64,000 nt of DNA from NCBI RefSeq assembly GCF_020379485.1, contig NW_026014815.1, forward strand, positions 1 through 64,000, in the 5' to 3' direction. The DNA comes from Brassica napus (taxonomy: Eukaryota; Streptophyta; Magnoliopsida; Brassicales; Brassicaceae). The stretch's first letter is position 1. Each line of letters opens with the position of its first letter. Below, piece by piece: positions 48,001 through 58,610 of the stretch. Under the pieces are notes generated by a model, which saw nothing but the letters and a program-made list of their open reading frames with translations, had not been told where the DNA came from and did no database searches. A program made the translations under genes and the position numbers.

Positions 48001-49302
48001 TCAAGCTTCTCACAAAGTGATTCATCCTGGTTTGATTGGAACGACGAAGAAGCTGTGCTATTCCCAAACTGGAATCACCTGATTTGAAAGTGGGATAACT
48101 TCTTCATGCCAACTCCTATGAGATTTATTCAACTTCCTGGTGATTCTCCACCACTTTATGTATCCAAATCAAGCTTCTCACAAAGTGATTCATCCTGGTT
48201 TGATTGGAACGACGAAAAGCTGTCCTATTCCCAAACTGGGAAACTGGAATCACCTGATTTGAAAGTGGGATAACTTCTTCATCCCAACTCCTATGAGATT
48301 TATTCAACTTCCTGGTGATTCTCCACCACTTTATGTATCCAAATCAAGCTTCTTACAAAGTGATTCATCCTGGTTTGATTGGAACGACGAAGAAGCTGTG
48401 CTATTCCCAAACTGGGAAACTGGAATCACCTGATTTGAAAGTGGGATAACTTCTTTTTGCCAACTCCTATGAGATTTATTCAACTTCCTGGTGATTCTCC
48501 ACCACTTTATGTATCCAAATCAAGCTTCTTACAAAGTGATTCATCCTGGTTTGATTGGAACGACGAACAAGCTGTGCTATTCCCAAACAAGGAAACTGGA
48601 ATCACCTGATTTGAAAGTGGGATAACTTCTTCATCCCAACTCCTATGAGATTTATTCAACTCCTGGTGATTCTACACCACTTTATGTATCCAAATCAAGC
48701 TTCTTACAAAGTGATTCATCCTGGTTTGATTAGAACGACGAAGAAGCTGTGCTATTCCCAAACTGGGAAACTGGAATCACCTGATTTGAAAGTGGGATAA
48801 CTTTTTCATCCCAACTCCTATGAGATTTATTCAACTTCCTGGTGATTCTCCACCACTTTATGTATCCAAATCAAGCTTCTCACAAAGTGATTCATCCTGG
48901 TTTGATTGGAACGACGAAGAAGCTGTGCTATTCCCAAACTGGGAAACTGGAATCACCTGATTTGAAAGAGGGATAACTTCTTCTTGCCAACTCCTATGAG
49001 ATTTATTCAACTTCCTGGTGATTCTCCACCACTTTATGTATCCAAATCAAGCTTCTTACAAAGTGATTCATCCTGGTTTGATTGGAACGACGAAGAAGCT
49101 GGCTATTCCCTAACTAGGAAACTGGAATCACATGATTTGAAAGTGGGATAACTTCTTCATGCCAACTCCTATGAGATTTATTCAACTTCCTGGTGATTCT
49201 CCACCACTTTATGTATCCAAATCAAGCTTCTCACAAAGTGATTCATCCTGGTTTGATTGGAACGACGAAGAAGCTGTGCTATTCCCAAACTGGGAAACTG
49301 GA
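39025..49302. repeat. Satellite block C: 176-bp repeat, second subtype
   Basis: About 58 monomers in the same orientation as A and B, but with GCTGTGC instead of GCTGTCC, mostly CATGCCAAC instead of CATCCCAAC, and often CTTCTCAC in place of CTTCTTAC. Nearly all are GATTTGAAAG with a CCACCAC spacer, so this block is the most homogeneous until about 47.5 kb. The CTTCTCAC variant recurs at irregular intervals of 1-5 monomers with no fixed higher-order unit. From about 48 kb mutations rise sharply. Confidence 0.97.
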
Positions 49303-49530
49303 GTATGTTGTAAACCTCATCTTTAATGATTAATGGAGTTTTGAGTCACTCTCTCCTTTTCAAGGAACCTGGCTCTGATACCATAAACACTTTTGTGTTT
49401 TAGAGAATGATTCAAACAACCAGAGAAACTTAGATTCAAAGATTAAAGAGATTAAGAGATTTTAGTGAGAGAATCAAGAGAGAGACTCAAAACTCCATTA
49501 ATCATTAAAGATGAGGTTTACAACATACTT
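49303..49530. repeat. Inverted repeat at R junction
   Basis: 49303-49350 (GTATGTTGTAAACCTC...) is the reverse complement of about 49483-49530 inside the R LTR. The arms are about 48 bp and look perfect or nearly so, with a spacer of about 130 bp holding the PBS and LTR end. The left arm is LTR sequence in the wrong orientation joined to R leader. Confidence 0.85.
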
Positions 49531-49909
49531 ATATGAGAGAGACAATCAATTTCGAAATCAATCAGATAAGGTAGAGGTTCAGGGCATGTGTAGTCAAAGA
49601 GAGCCATCCAAAAGCAGCCAATGGGAGTCTTCACATGCTTGATCCCTTTGGCATCTTTTACTAGATGCTGTCTACTTTACAGCCTGTCTCCAGCCTTATC
49701 CAGCCCTAAACCTTATCCAGACTGCTCCTCCCTTATCCATACAGCTCCTTGGTCGTGGCTTACTCTCCAATGTGAGCCAAGGTAACTTTCCAAGCTTTAA
49801 CTTAGTTACCACAGTAAAACCAAAGTTACTGTGGTAACTCCAAAGTTACTGTCTGTCTCAATCCTCATTCTCTATCAATGTAGTCACTCTTTATTACCTC
49901 ATCTCAACA
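49303..49909 (-). mobile_element. R: copia 5' LTR plus PBS stub (minus)
   Basis: On the minus strand: LTR (49909 to 49384) beginning TGTTGAGATGAGG and ending AAAAGTGTTTA, PBS TGGTATCAGAGC (49383-49372), about 25-30 bp of leader, then a segment that is the reverse complement of part of this LTR (49303-49350). U3 is of the GTTAC/GTAAC type (GTTACCACAGTAA, GTTACTGTGGTAAC). The conserved GACTACACATG motif is at 49583-49598 on the minus strand. It is not a clean solo LTR, because PBS and leader remain. Satellite flanks it but no target duplication is visible. Confidence 0.85.
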
Positions 49910-50251
49910 ATCCTGGTTTGATTGAAACGACGAAGAAGCTGTGCTATTCCCAAACTGGGAAACTGGAATCACCTGATTTGAAAGTGAGATAACTTCTTCT
50001 TGCAAATTCCTATGAGATTTATTCAACTTCCTGGTGATTCTCCACCACTTTATGTATCCAAATCAAGCTTCTTACAAAGTGATTCATCCTGGTTTGATTG
50101 GAACGACGAACAAGCTGTGCTATTCTCAAACTGGGAAACTGGAATCACGTTATTTATAAGTGGGACAACTTCTTCATCCCAACTCCTATGAGATTTATTC
50201 AACTTCCTGGTGATTCTCCACCACTTTATGTATCCAAATCAAGCTTCATAC
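49910..50251. repeat. Satellite block D: decayed edge monomers
   Basis: About two monomers between R and E4, with many substitutions (GATTGAAACG, AGTGAGATAAC, CTTGCAAATTCC, CGAACAAGCTG, GTTATTTATAAG). They are the last satellite in the window. The array ends here, at least up to base 64000. Confidence 0.92.
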
Positions 50252-50787
50252 TATACACTTTTGTGTATGTAGAGTGATGAATAAATATCAAGAGATGATT
50301 AGTGTAGTTTGTATGAGATTTGGAGATTAAGAGAGACTAAGAGAATAAAGAACAAGAGAGAATACTCAAAACTCCATTAATTGATTCAGATGAGAGATTA
50401 CAAGCTATAAAGAGATTACAATCATGTCTAGGTTCAGTGTATTCAATCTAGACCTATAAGCATGTGAAGTCAATAGAAATACTAGGCTGAGATGCTTCAC
50501 ATGCTTGGACAGGCTGAGATGCTTCACATGCTTGGACAGGCTGTCACTTGCTGTAAAGATGCTTATCCTTTCCAGCCAAGAGAAACCTTATCCCTTACCC
50601 TCCTTGAACGAGTTTCAACTCCTCTCTTCACCAAGTTACCTTCTCATCACTTCAGGTAACTTCCCAAGTAGTTACTGTGGTTAAAAATAAAGTTACCACA
50701 GTAAAACTCTAAAGTTACTGTCTCAGCCTCAACATTCTATTGAACCTCAAAGCTTCATCTCTTCACTTCTTGGTCTTCTTCTCAACA
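50252..50787 (-). repeat. E4 3' LTR (about 536 bp)
   Basis: On the minus strand it begins TGTTGAGAAGAAG and ends near CAAAAGTGTATA. U3 is of the GTTAC/GTAAC type. The ACATGCTT motif is at about 50459-50475 (minus). A tandem duplication of about 31 bp (GGACAGGCTGAGATGCTTCA region) covers about 50484-50545. The outer boundary is placed from the end consensus of related LTRs. Confidence 0.85.
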
Positions 50788-50929
50788 CTCCCCCTCAAGC
50801 TTGACCATGTGGAACAAGTCAAGCTTGGAAACCATGAAGACCTCCCTCATTAAAAACCTCACCAAAGAAAACCCATTGGGATAAAACTTTGATGAGGGAA
50901 AAAGAGTGGAGACTCCATGGTTAAGGGGC

Positions 50930-52869
50930 TCAGCTCCTGGGAGTAAGATCAATGAGTCCAAGCCTGGATAGTATGGACTCCATTGTCTTCAATCTCGCTG
51001 CCTTGGTAAACACATCTGCAAGCTGATCTTCACTCCTTGTATAACATGGCAGAATCACTCCTAAGATAATCATCTGCCTCACCTTATGACAATCCACCTC
51101 TATGTGCTTTGTTCTCTCATGAAACACTGAGTTGGAGGCAATGTGGATAGCTGCTTGATTGTCACAATGCATAGTCATAGGAGTACTCTGCTCAATCTCT
51201 AGATGCTTCAAGATCCCCTTGATCCACACCAACTCGTTTGTCAGCTTCAACATGGCTCTATACTCAGCTTCAGCACTTGAACAAGAGATAACCTTTTGCT
51301 TCTTACTCTTCCAAGTAACCAAGTTCCCTCCAATGAATGTACAATACCCAGTAGTTGATCTCCTGTCCACTCTATCTCCTGCCCAATCAGCATCACAATA
51401 TCCAACCACTTCTGTACTGCCATTGCAACCCATCCAAACTCCTTGACCAGGCGTGCCTCTCAAATACTTCAGTATCCTATCAACCATCTTCCAGTGATGT
51501 ACCTTTGGCGCTTGCATATGCTGACTTACTTGATTCACAGCAAAACATATATCAGGTCTGGTGATAGTCAAGTAGATCAGTTTGCCAACCATCTTCCTAT
51601 ACAGCTTAGCATCCTCAAACAACTGCTTCTCTTCAACCTCCCCCTCATGCAAAACCTTATACCCCTCCTCAAGAGGTGTCTTTGCTACCTTTCCTCCAAG
51701 TACATCAGTCTCCTTCAGCATATCCATTGTATACTTCCTTTGAGACATAAACAAACCCTCCTTGGATCTGCATATTTCAATCCCCAAGAAATACTTCATC
51801 TCTCCCAAGTCTTTGATATCAAACACAGACTTGAGGAACTCTTTAGTGGCTTTAATCCCAGCCTTATCACTCCCTGTGATAATCAAATCATCCACATATA
51901 CCAGTATCACAATGATCCCTGATGGAGTAACCAAAGTGAAGAGTGTATGATCCAGTTCAGACTTCCTGAATCCTCTCCCATTCAAAGTTGTACTCAGCTT
52001 CCTGTACCAAGCTCTAGGAGACTGCTTAAGCCCATATATTGCCTTCTTCAATCTCAAAACATTTCCTGGTTTTACTAGATGCTCAAGACCAGGAGGGGGA
52101 AGCATGTATACCTCATCTTCTAGCTCACCTTGTAAGAAAGCATTCTTCACATCCATCTGCCACAAATCCCACTCCAAGTTTGTTGCAATGGATAACACAA
52201 TCCGAACTGTGTGTAGCTTAGCTACTGGTGCAAAGGTATCAATGTAATCCTCTCCATAGGTCTGTGTAAATCCCCTTGCAACCAATCTGGTCTTCTTCCT
52301 ATCAATCTGTCCATTTGCTAGATACTTGATTGTGAAGATCCATCTACTAGATACAGCCTTCTTTCCCTTAGGTAGCTCACTCTCATACCATGTATCATTT
52401 TTGATCATAGCACCTGCTTCATCTCCCACTGATTCTTTCCATTCCTTGTCTAACATAGCTTCTTCATAAGTCTTTGGTACATAACTCTCATCCAGACTAC
52501 TCATAAAGGCATAGTGCTCCTCTGGAAACTCAGCAAAGGAACACATGGCTTGAGAAGGATGCTCCACAGCCTGGGCATTGTAGTACACTCTCGTGTTTAC
52601 CCAGTTGGAAGGATCCCTCTTTATCCTTGTGCTCCTCCGCAAGGTCTCAACATGTTCTTCAGCCTGAATATTATCTTGTGTTTCCTCTCCTAAACCAGTA
52701 GGTTCTCCCTGCTCATTTCCACCTGACTGAGCCTCACTCTCCTCTGTACCAGTAGACTGAACAACATTCTCTACTTCCTGTGTCTCCTCATGATCATGCT
52801 GTCCTGAATCCTCTTGGTTTTGCTCCTGCTCCTCTGATTCAGATCCATTCCCCCTCTCATGATCAAGAG
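50930..52869 (-). pseudogene. E4 pol fragment: linker-RT-RNase H (5' truncated)
   Basis: Open on the minus strand from the E5 junction at 52869 to the stop at 50930, about 646 codons with no start of its own. It begins in the acidic linker before RT (LDHERGNGSES...), runs through RRSTR, the RT with DVKNAF and YVDD, and RNase H with GYCDADW, SSAEAEY and CDNQAA, and ends in the family C-terminus GLIDLTPRS. No internal stop or frameshift is seen; the damage is loss of everything upstream. The linker is close to E6, as is the LTR type, so E4 and E6 may be the same subfamily. Confidence 0.9.
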
Positions 52870-53452
52870 TGTTGAGATGAGATGAGGAATAAGAAGAGAA
52901 GAGATGATGGGTTGAGATAGCTGAAGAGGAGGAAGCTTAGGAATGAATGGGAGTGTTTGGCTCGACCTAGGCCGTACGGGCCGTACCATCCGTACATGGG
53001 AGGATCGGCCAAACATCGACCATAAACTTACCCGAGTAACGCGGTTAGGAAGAAGGAGTTACTCAAGTCTATTACCATCTGATCTATCCGTTGGAAAGGA
53101 TAAGGGAAGAGCCTTGGACAGGCTGGCACAGCTGGAAAAGGGAAAGGAGCTTTTGGGACAGCTAAGAGATGCCAAAAGCGTGTGAGACACTTCATTGGAT
53201 AGATTTGAATTAGGCTGTTGACTCCACATGCTTTCTCTTCTCTCTAGTTACGAAAACCCTACTTGTTCCTTCATATAAATATGTAACCTCACTCATTAAT
53301 AAGATTAAGCAAGTTTTGAGTCTTTCTCTTAGTCTTTAATCTCAATGGTTCCATATTAGACTCATAATCTCATTTTATACTCTAATCTGTTCTAAATCTA
53401 TTCTAATCTTCTCTAAACACTCAGATTACTCTAAACAACACTAAAAGTGTTA
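52870..53452 (+). repeat. E5 5' LTR (583 bp)
   Basis: Begins TGTTGAGATGAG and ends AAAAGTGTTA before the PBS. Related to the E2 LTR (shared TTACCCGAGTAAC, CACATGCTTT, AAAACCCTA, ATATAAATATG and end sequence) but clearly diverged. GTACGG/CCGTAC cluster at 52970-53000; TATA-like TATAAATA at about 53273-53280. Confidence 0.9.
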
Positions 53453-53464
53453 TGGTATCAGAGC
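53453..53464 (+). other. E5 primer binding site
   Basis: TGGTATCAGAGC lies directly after the LTR, as in E2. The following leader (53465-53700) resembles that of E2 and has no other feature. Confidence 0.92.
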
Positions 53465-53700
53465 CAGGTTAGTGAGAACCTGAGTTCGTTGTGGGTTCTT
53501 TGAAGGTTCAAGATTGAAGCTTTGAAGAGTTTGTGTGTGTGTTCTTGTGTTCTTGAGAGTTTTTGGGTACTGTCCGAGTTCAAGTCTGGTTCTTGTGTGT
53601 TATTGAAGTGGTGAGGGTTGAAGACTGAGGCTGTGAAGGTTCATACAAGTCATTCAGCTCAAGATAAAGTTAGTAAAGTCTAAAGAGTTCAGCATTCAAC

Positions 53701-54399
53701 ATGGAGAGTGGGATGAACATGAACATGAAGGTGGCGGTTTGTTTCAAGGGAAACAACTACTTGGTGTGGTCTCGGATGGTGAGAACCACGGTGGGAAGCA
53801 AGGGGCTTTGGAAGCACATCACACCAGGAGAAGCTCCAAAGCTCATCACTCAAGGAGAGGGTGAAGATGAAGCCGCAAGCAAGGCGGAAGAGAAGTGGCA
53901 TCAAGAGGACATGTTGGTGATGTCTGTGCTTCATGCGTCCCTTGAGCCAGCTATTCTAGATGCATACAGCTACTGTGAGTCTGCTAAAGAGCTGTGGGAT
54001 ACATTGAAGAAGGTGTATGGCAATACTTCAAACCTAAGCAGAGTGGTTGAGGTGAAGCAAGCTATTAACAACCTTGTACAAGAAGACATGGAGTTTACCA
54101 AGCATCTAGGAAGGTTCAGAACTCTCTGGTCCGAAATGGAGATGCTTAGGCCAAGCACAACGGATGCTGATGAACTCAACAAGAGGAGAGAGCAAGATAA
54201 GGTCTTTGGGCTACTCCTCACGATGAATCCAGCTTACAACAGTCTGATTCAACACCTGCTGAGGGAAGATACTCTACCTGATCTTGAAGAGGTGTGCGCA
54301 AGGATTCAGAAGGAACAAGGCTCTATTGGGTTGTTTGGAAAGAAAGGAGAGATGTCACTTGTGAACCGAGCAACTCAAGAGGAAGGAAGTGAAGCTCCT
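53701..54399 (+). pseudogene. E5 gag fragment (3' truncated)
   Basis: Starts MESGMNMNMKVAV as in E2 and stays open for 233 codons, nearly identical to E2 gag (FKGNNYLVWSRMVR, DTLKKVYGNTSNLSRV, NKRREQDKVFGLLLTMNPAY). The frame is cut at EAPC by the E6 LTR, whose TGA serves as an accidental stop at 54403-54405. The zinc knuckle and all of pol are missing. Any product would be a truncated capsid protein; expression is unknown. Confidence 0.9.
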
Positions 54400-54895
54400 T
54401 GTTGAGATGAGAGAATAAAGAGTTGATATATTGAGAGAGGAAGAGATTTGGAGCAGACAGTAACTTTGGAGAGTTACCACAGTAACTTTATTGTAACTGT
54501 GGTAACTAAAGAAGTTACCATGGTAACTAGGGTAACTCGGATGGCAAGGAGGAGTTACCTTAGGTTGTCTACACTTGATCTGAGTATGGGAAGGGATAAG
54601 AGAGGAGACTTGGACAGGCTGTCACTAGCTGGAAAGGAGAAGAGTGCTTTAGCACTATTAGAAGCATGTGAGCAATCTCAGTCATGGGATTAACAGCCTG
54701 GTCTTTGACTACACATGCTTATCTTATCCTCTTAGATGGATTTCGAAAATGATTCTTCCTTTAGTATATATCTGATGTAAACTCTCTCATAATTAATTAA
54801 TGGAGTTTTGAGTCTCTCTCTCTCTTGTTCTTAATCTCCAATCTCTTTAATTCTCAGATTAAACTTAATCACTCTTTAAATCACAAAATCTAATA
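54400..54895 (+). repeat. E6 5' LTR (496 bp)
   Basis: Begins TGTTGAGATGAGAG and ends AATCTAATA before the PBS. U3 is of the GTTAC/GTAAC type (GTTACCACAGTAAC, GTAACTGTGGTAAC, GTTACCATGGTAAC), forming several overlapping palindromes at about 54473-54540. GACTACACATGCTT at 54707-54720. The telobox seen in E2 and E3 is not present. Confidence 0.9.
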
Positions 54896-54907
54896 TGGTA
54901 TCAGAGC
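54896..54907 (+). other. E6 primer binding site
   Basis: TGGTATCAGAGC after the LTR end, as in the other elements. The leader from 54908 to about 55167 contains a short GTTCTTGAG tandem repeat near 54950-54990. Confidence 0.92.
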
Positions 54908-55167
54908 TAGGTTACTTTAAAAGGAGAGAGTGATTTCGTTTTTCTAAATGTTCTTGAGTGTTCTTGAGTGTTCTTGAGAGTTCTTGAGATTTTTCAAGAG
55001 CTAGATCCTTTAAAAGTCAAGTTTGTGTCTGTTGGTGTTTCTTTTGGAGAGTCAGCTTCAAGGGAGTCCCTTTAGGTGTTTGACAAGGTCAGAAGAGGGG
55101 TCTAGCTTGTGGTTAAGCTTGGCGTGTGAGATTAGAAGTATTTGAGGGAAGATCTAGGCTAAAGAAA

Positions 55168-58100
55168 ATGGAGCTGCTTCAATCTGGTACAACAAGGCGT
55201 GAAGAGAAGAAAGAGAGAGGGAATGAGTGGGGGTGGTTCTCACAAATGAAAACAACTCTGAAGAGGTGTGGAGTTTGGAGAAACCATGAGAAGGAAGAAT
55301 CTTTAAAGGGTAAACTGCTGAGAAAGATCAGACAGCAAGAGAAACAAGTGGAAATTGCTTTAGTCTTGAAGAAAGTACACTGCTTGAGAAGATTGAAGAT
55401 GTTTATGAGAACAAGATCAATCTTAGGAGAGTGTATGAAGTCAAGAAGGTGATCAGTGGAGTTAAACAAGGAAGAGAAGAGTTCAATAACCATGTGAGGA
55501 AGCTACAACACTTTTGGGTTGAACTACAAGGGTTGAGATCCCATGTGGATGGGGATGCTACACAAGAGCAAGAGATGGTCTTGAAGCTCTTGGCGAGCAT
55601 GGAGTCATCATATGGGTGGCTGGTGGAGATGGTTCTAAGAGGGGAACAGCTTCCTGAAATGGAAGAGATCTGTGTGCTTATAAGAAGGGCGTATGAGATA
55701 ATGAGAGATGATGAGAGGCTAACCATGAGTAGGAGTGAGAGCTCATGGAAGCCAACTGGGAGTAGGAGTGAGAGCTTCCAGAAGCTAACCATGAGTAGGA
55801 GTGAGGGCTCATGGAGGCTAACCGGGAGTAGGAGTGAGGGCTTCTGGAAGAGGAGGAGGTGCAGAATGCTATCCAAAGCTTCTATCAACATAGGAAAGGG
55901 TAGGAAGAGAGTTGTGGGAGAGTGTTCTTACTCAGCCTACATGGGGGAATCAGTAGAAGACAGTGGGGTGTTAAAAGAGCAGAAGAAAGGGAGTGGAGCT
56001 GATGATCGCATCACCAGGAAGGAATGGAGAGTGTTCATGGAACATGTACAAGCCTTAGCAGCAAGCAAGAAGCATGCTATACAATCCGGAGCTTCTAAAC
56101 CCATTGTGATTGATTCTGGAGCAAGTCATCATATGATCAGTGATAGGAGGCTTATAAGTGAGATCAAGGCTGCAACAGGGAGTGTTATGATAGCTAATGG
56201 TGCCATGATCCCAATAGAAGGAGTGGGAAAGCTCAAACTGTTTGAGAAGGACACAGCTGCCTTCTACATGCCTCAGTTCACTTCAAATCTATTATCTGTG
56301 AAGAAAGCTACCATTGATCTTGGTTGTCAAGTAGTATTCAGACCTGATGAAGTTGGGTTTCAAGATTTGAAGACTGGGAGAGTCATTGGTAGAGGAGACA
56401 GCAAGAACCAGCTATACCACCTCGACTTGGCTAAGACCTCTAATCCCTTTGATTCTATTTGCTTGAGTAGTACTGCTGAGAAGATTGATAGTATTACTTG
56501 GCATGCTAGATTAGGACATCCTCATGCTCGTGCCATTGAATTGATAATCCCTAATATGTCATTCAATCACTTGGATTGTGAAGCATGCATATTAGGAAAG
56601 CATTGTAGGACTGTTTTCCCAACATCTGAGACTACTTATGAGCATTGCTTTGATCTAGTTCACTCGGATGTGTGGACCGCTCCATGCATGTCTAGAGACA
56701 GCCATAAATACTTTGTGACATTCATTGATGAGAAGTCTAAGTATACATGGCTCACATTGCTTCCATCTAAAGATAGGGTGCTAGAAGCTTTTATGAACTT
56801 TCAAGCATATGTATCTAATCAATACAATGCTACTGTGAAGGTACTGAGATCAGACAACAGAGGTGAATACATCAGCAATGCCTTCAAGAGTCATCTAGCC
56901 AAGCATGGGATTGTGCATCAGACCAGTTGTCCATACACACCACAGCAGAATGGTGTAGCTGAGAGGAAGAATAGGCACTTGATGGAGGTTGCTAGGTCGA
57001 TGATGTTTCATGCAAATGTCCCAAAACGTTTTTGGGGAGATGCTGTACAGACTGCTTGCTATCTCATCAACCGGGTCCCAACCAAGATACTAAAGAATCT
57101 GTCTCCATTTGAGGTGCTGAATAAGAGCAAGCCTTTTATTGATCACCTACGAGTATTTGGGTGTGTATGCTATGTCATGACTCCAGGAGAACAGAGAAAC
57201 AAGCTGGAGGCAAAGAGTACTAAGGCTATGTTCATTGGATACTCTATCACTCAGAAGGGATACAAGTGCTATGATCCTGAAGCAAGGAGAGTGATGGTAT
57301 CTAGAGAAGTGAAGTTTATTGAATCAAAAGGGTATTATGAAGAAAAGGAGTGGGAAAATCTGAAGGATTTGTCTCAAGCTCCATCTGATAGAGCAACAAC
57401 ACTGAGGGTGATGTTGGAGAAGCTAGGGATAGGGTTATCCCAGGATCAGGAATCTGGAAGAAGAGAGTCTTCCAATCCGACTAGTGAAGCTGAAAGAACA
57501 ACTCCTCTTGATCATGAGAGGGGAATGGAATTGAATCTCATGAGCAAGTGCAAAATCAAGAAGATTCAGGCCAGCATAATCAAGAGGTGACACAGGAAGT
57601 AGAGAGTGGTGCTCAGTCTAGTGGAGATGGGCAAAGAGAGTCTACTGGCTCAGATGAGAGTGGAGAATGGGAAGGAGATCCTAATGGGTCAAATGAGAGT
57701 GGTGCTCAATCAAGTGAAGATGGGCAAGAGCCACAAGAAGAACAAGTTCAGGAGCTAAGGAGGAGCACAAGGGTGAAGAGAGATGCTTCCAACTGGGTAA
57801 ACACGAGAGTGTACTACAATGCCCAGGCTGTGGAGCATCCTTCTCAAGCTATGTGTTCCTTTGCAGAGTTTCCGGACGAGCATACAGCCTTCACAGTAAG
57901 CTTGGATGAGAGCTATATTCCAAGGACATATGAAGAAGCTATGGCTTTAAAGGAGTGGAGAGATTTAGTTGCTGATGAGTCCGGAGCCATGATTAAGAAT
58001 GAAACGTGGTATGAGAGTGAGCTGCCTAAAGGGAAGAAGGCAGTGACTAGTAAATGGGTGTTCACAATCAAGTTTCATCCTGATGGAAGAATAGAGAGGC

Positions 58101-58610
58101 GCAAGTCTAGGTTGGTGGCAAGAGGATTTACTCAGACATATGGTGAGGACTATGTTGAGACCTTTGCTCCTGTGGCTAAACTTCATACTATCAGGATTGT
58201 ATTATCTTTAGCTGTGAATCTTGAGTGGGATGTGTGGCAAATGGATGTGAAGAATGCATTCCTTCAAGGAGAGTTGGAAGATGAAGTATACATGCACCCA
58301 CCACCAGGTCTTGAACATCTAGTAAAGAAGGGTAATGTGTTGAGGTTGAGGAAAGCTATCTATGGTCTCAAGCAGTCTCCAAGGGCGTGGTACAACAAGT
58401 TGAGTACTACACTGAATGGGAGAGGGTTCAGAAAGTCAGAATTGGATCACACTCTCTTTACCCTAACCACCTCATCTGGTATTGTGGTGTTGCTTGTGTA
58501 TGTGGATGATATCATCATCACAGGCAGTGATAAGGAAGGCATCAAGGCTACAAAGGAGTATCTCAAGGCAAGCTTTGAGATTAAAGACTTGGGGGAAATG
58601 AAGTATTTTT
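55168..58610 (+). pseudogene. E6 gag-pol, frameshifted and truncated
   Basis: The gag N-terminus is unlike the other elements: an ATG at 55168 opens a basic reading frame ending at 55452, and the recognisable gag (VYEVKKVISGVKQGREEF) is in another frame from about 55310. The second frame runs to 57590 with protease IDSGASHH and integrase HSDVWTAP, RSDNRGEY (Arg replaces a Gly of the usual DNGGEY) and NGVAERKNR. A lost G in the G-run at 57520-57523 shifts the frame; the third part (linker and RT with YVDD) continues to 58610 and then ends in unrelated LLKLT. There is no CX2CX4HX4C zinc knuckle; a 33-bp repeat lies between gag and protease instead. RNase H is absent. Not a working polyprotein. 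Confidence 0.9.
55722..55853 (+). repeat. 33-bp minisatellite in E6 gag (4 copies)
   Basis: Four tandem 33-bp units, in frame, encode the 11-residue repeats TMSRSESSWKP, TGSRSESFQKL, TMSRSEGSWRL and TGSRSEGFWKR. Units 1/3 and 2/4 are most alike, so a 66-bp pair was probably duplicated. The block is basic and Ser/Arg-rich and lies between gag and protease, where other elements have the zinc knuckle. Confidence 0.9.

Larger units (their letters stand above)
50252..52869 (-). mobile_element. E4: 5'-truncated Ty1/copia element (minus)
   Basis: 3' LTR (50252-50787), polypurine tract (50788-50796), 3' UTR and the C-terminal half of pol. It stops at 52869, where the E5 LTR begins. The left LTR end abuts satellite (AAGCTTCATAC). 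The remaining gag, protease and integrase are absent from the window. This fits E5 having inserted into E4, with the rest of E4 further right. Confidence 0.9.
52870..54399 (+). mobile_element. E5: 5' part of a Ty1/copia element
   Basis: 5' LTR, PBS (53453-53464), leader and the first 233 codons of gag, cut at 54399 where the E6 LTR begins. Pol and 3' LTR are missing from the window. The left junction is at a precise LTR terminus (AAGAG|TGTTGAG) within E4, as in a true insertion. The predicted target duplication is AAGAG. Confidence 0.9.
54400..58610 (+). mobile_element. E6: Ty1/copia element lacking its 3' end
   Basis: 5' LTR (54400-54895), PBS (54896-54907), a divergent leader and gag, then protease, integrase and RT up to 58610, where homology to RT stops within GEMKYF. 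The next LTR rightward (59176) is of a different U3 type from the E6 LTR, so the two are not partners. The left junction is precise (CTCCT|TGTTGAG); the predicted target duplication is CTCCT. Confidence 0.88.

Noticed and set aside
5591..49302. CRISPR-like regular repeats
   Set aside because: The repeats are directly adjacent with no unique spacers and are 176 bp long; this is a eukaryotic satellite.
5591..49302. CENP-B box in the monomer
   Set aside because: The best stretch, CTTCGTCGTTCCAATC, lacks the CGGG end of the box. I saw no acceptable match.
49384..49909. Clean solo LTR
   Set aside because: PBS and leader remain on one side and there is no target duplication, so it is a truncated element rather than an LTR-LTR recombination product.
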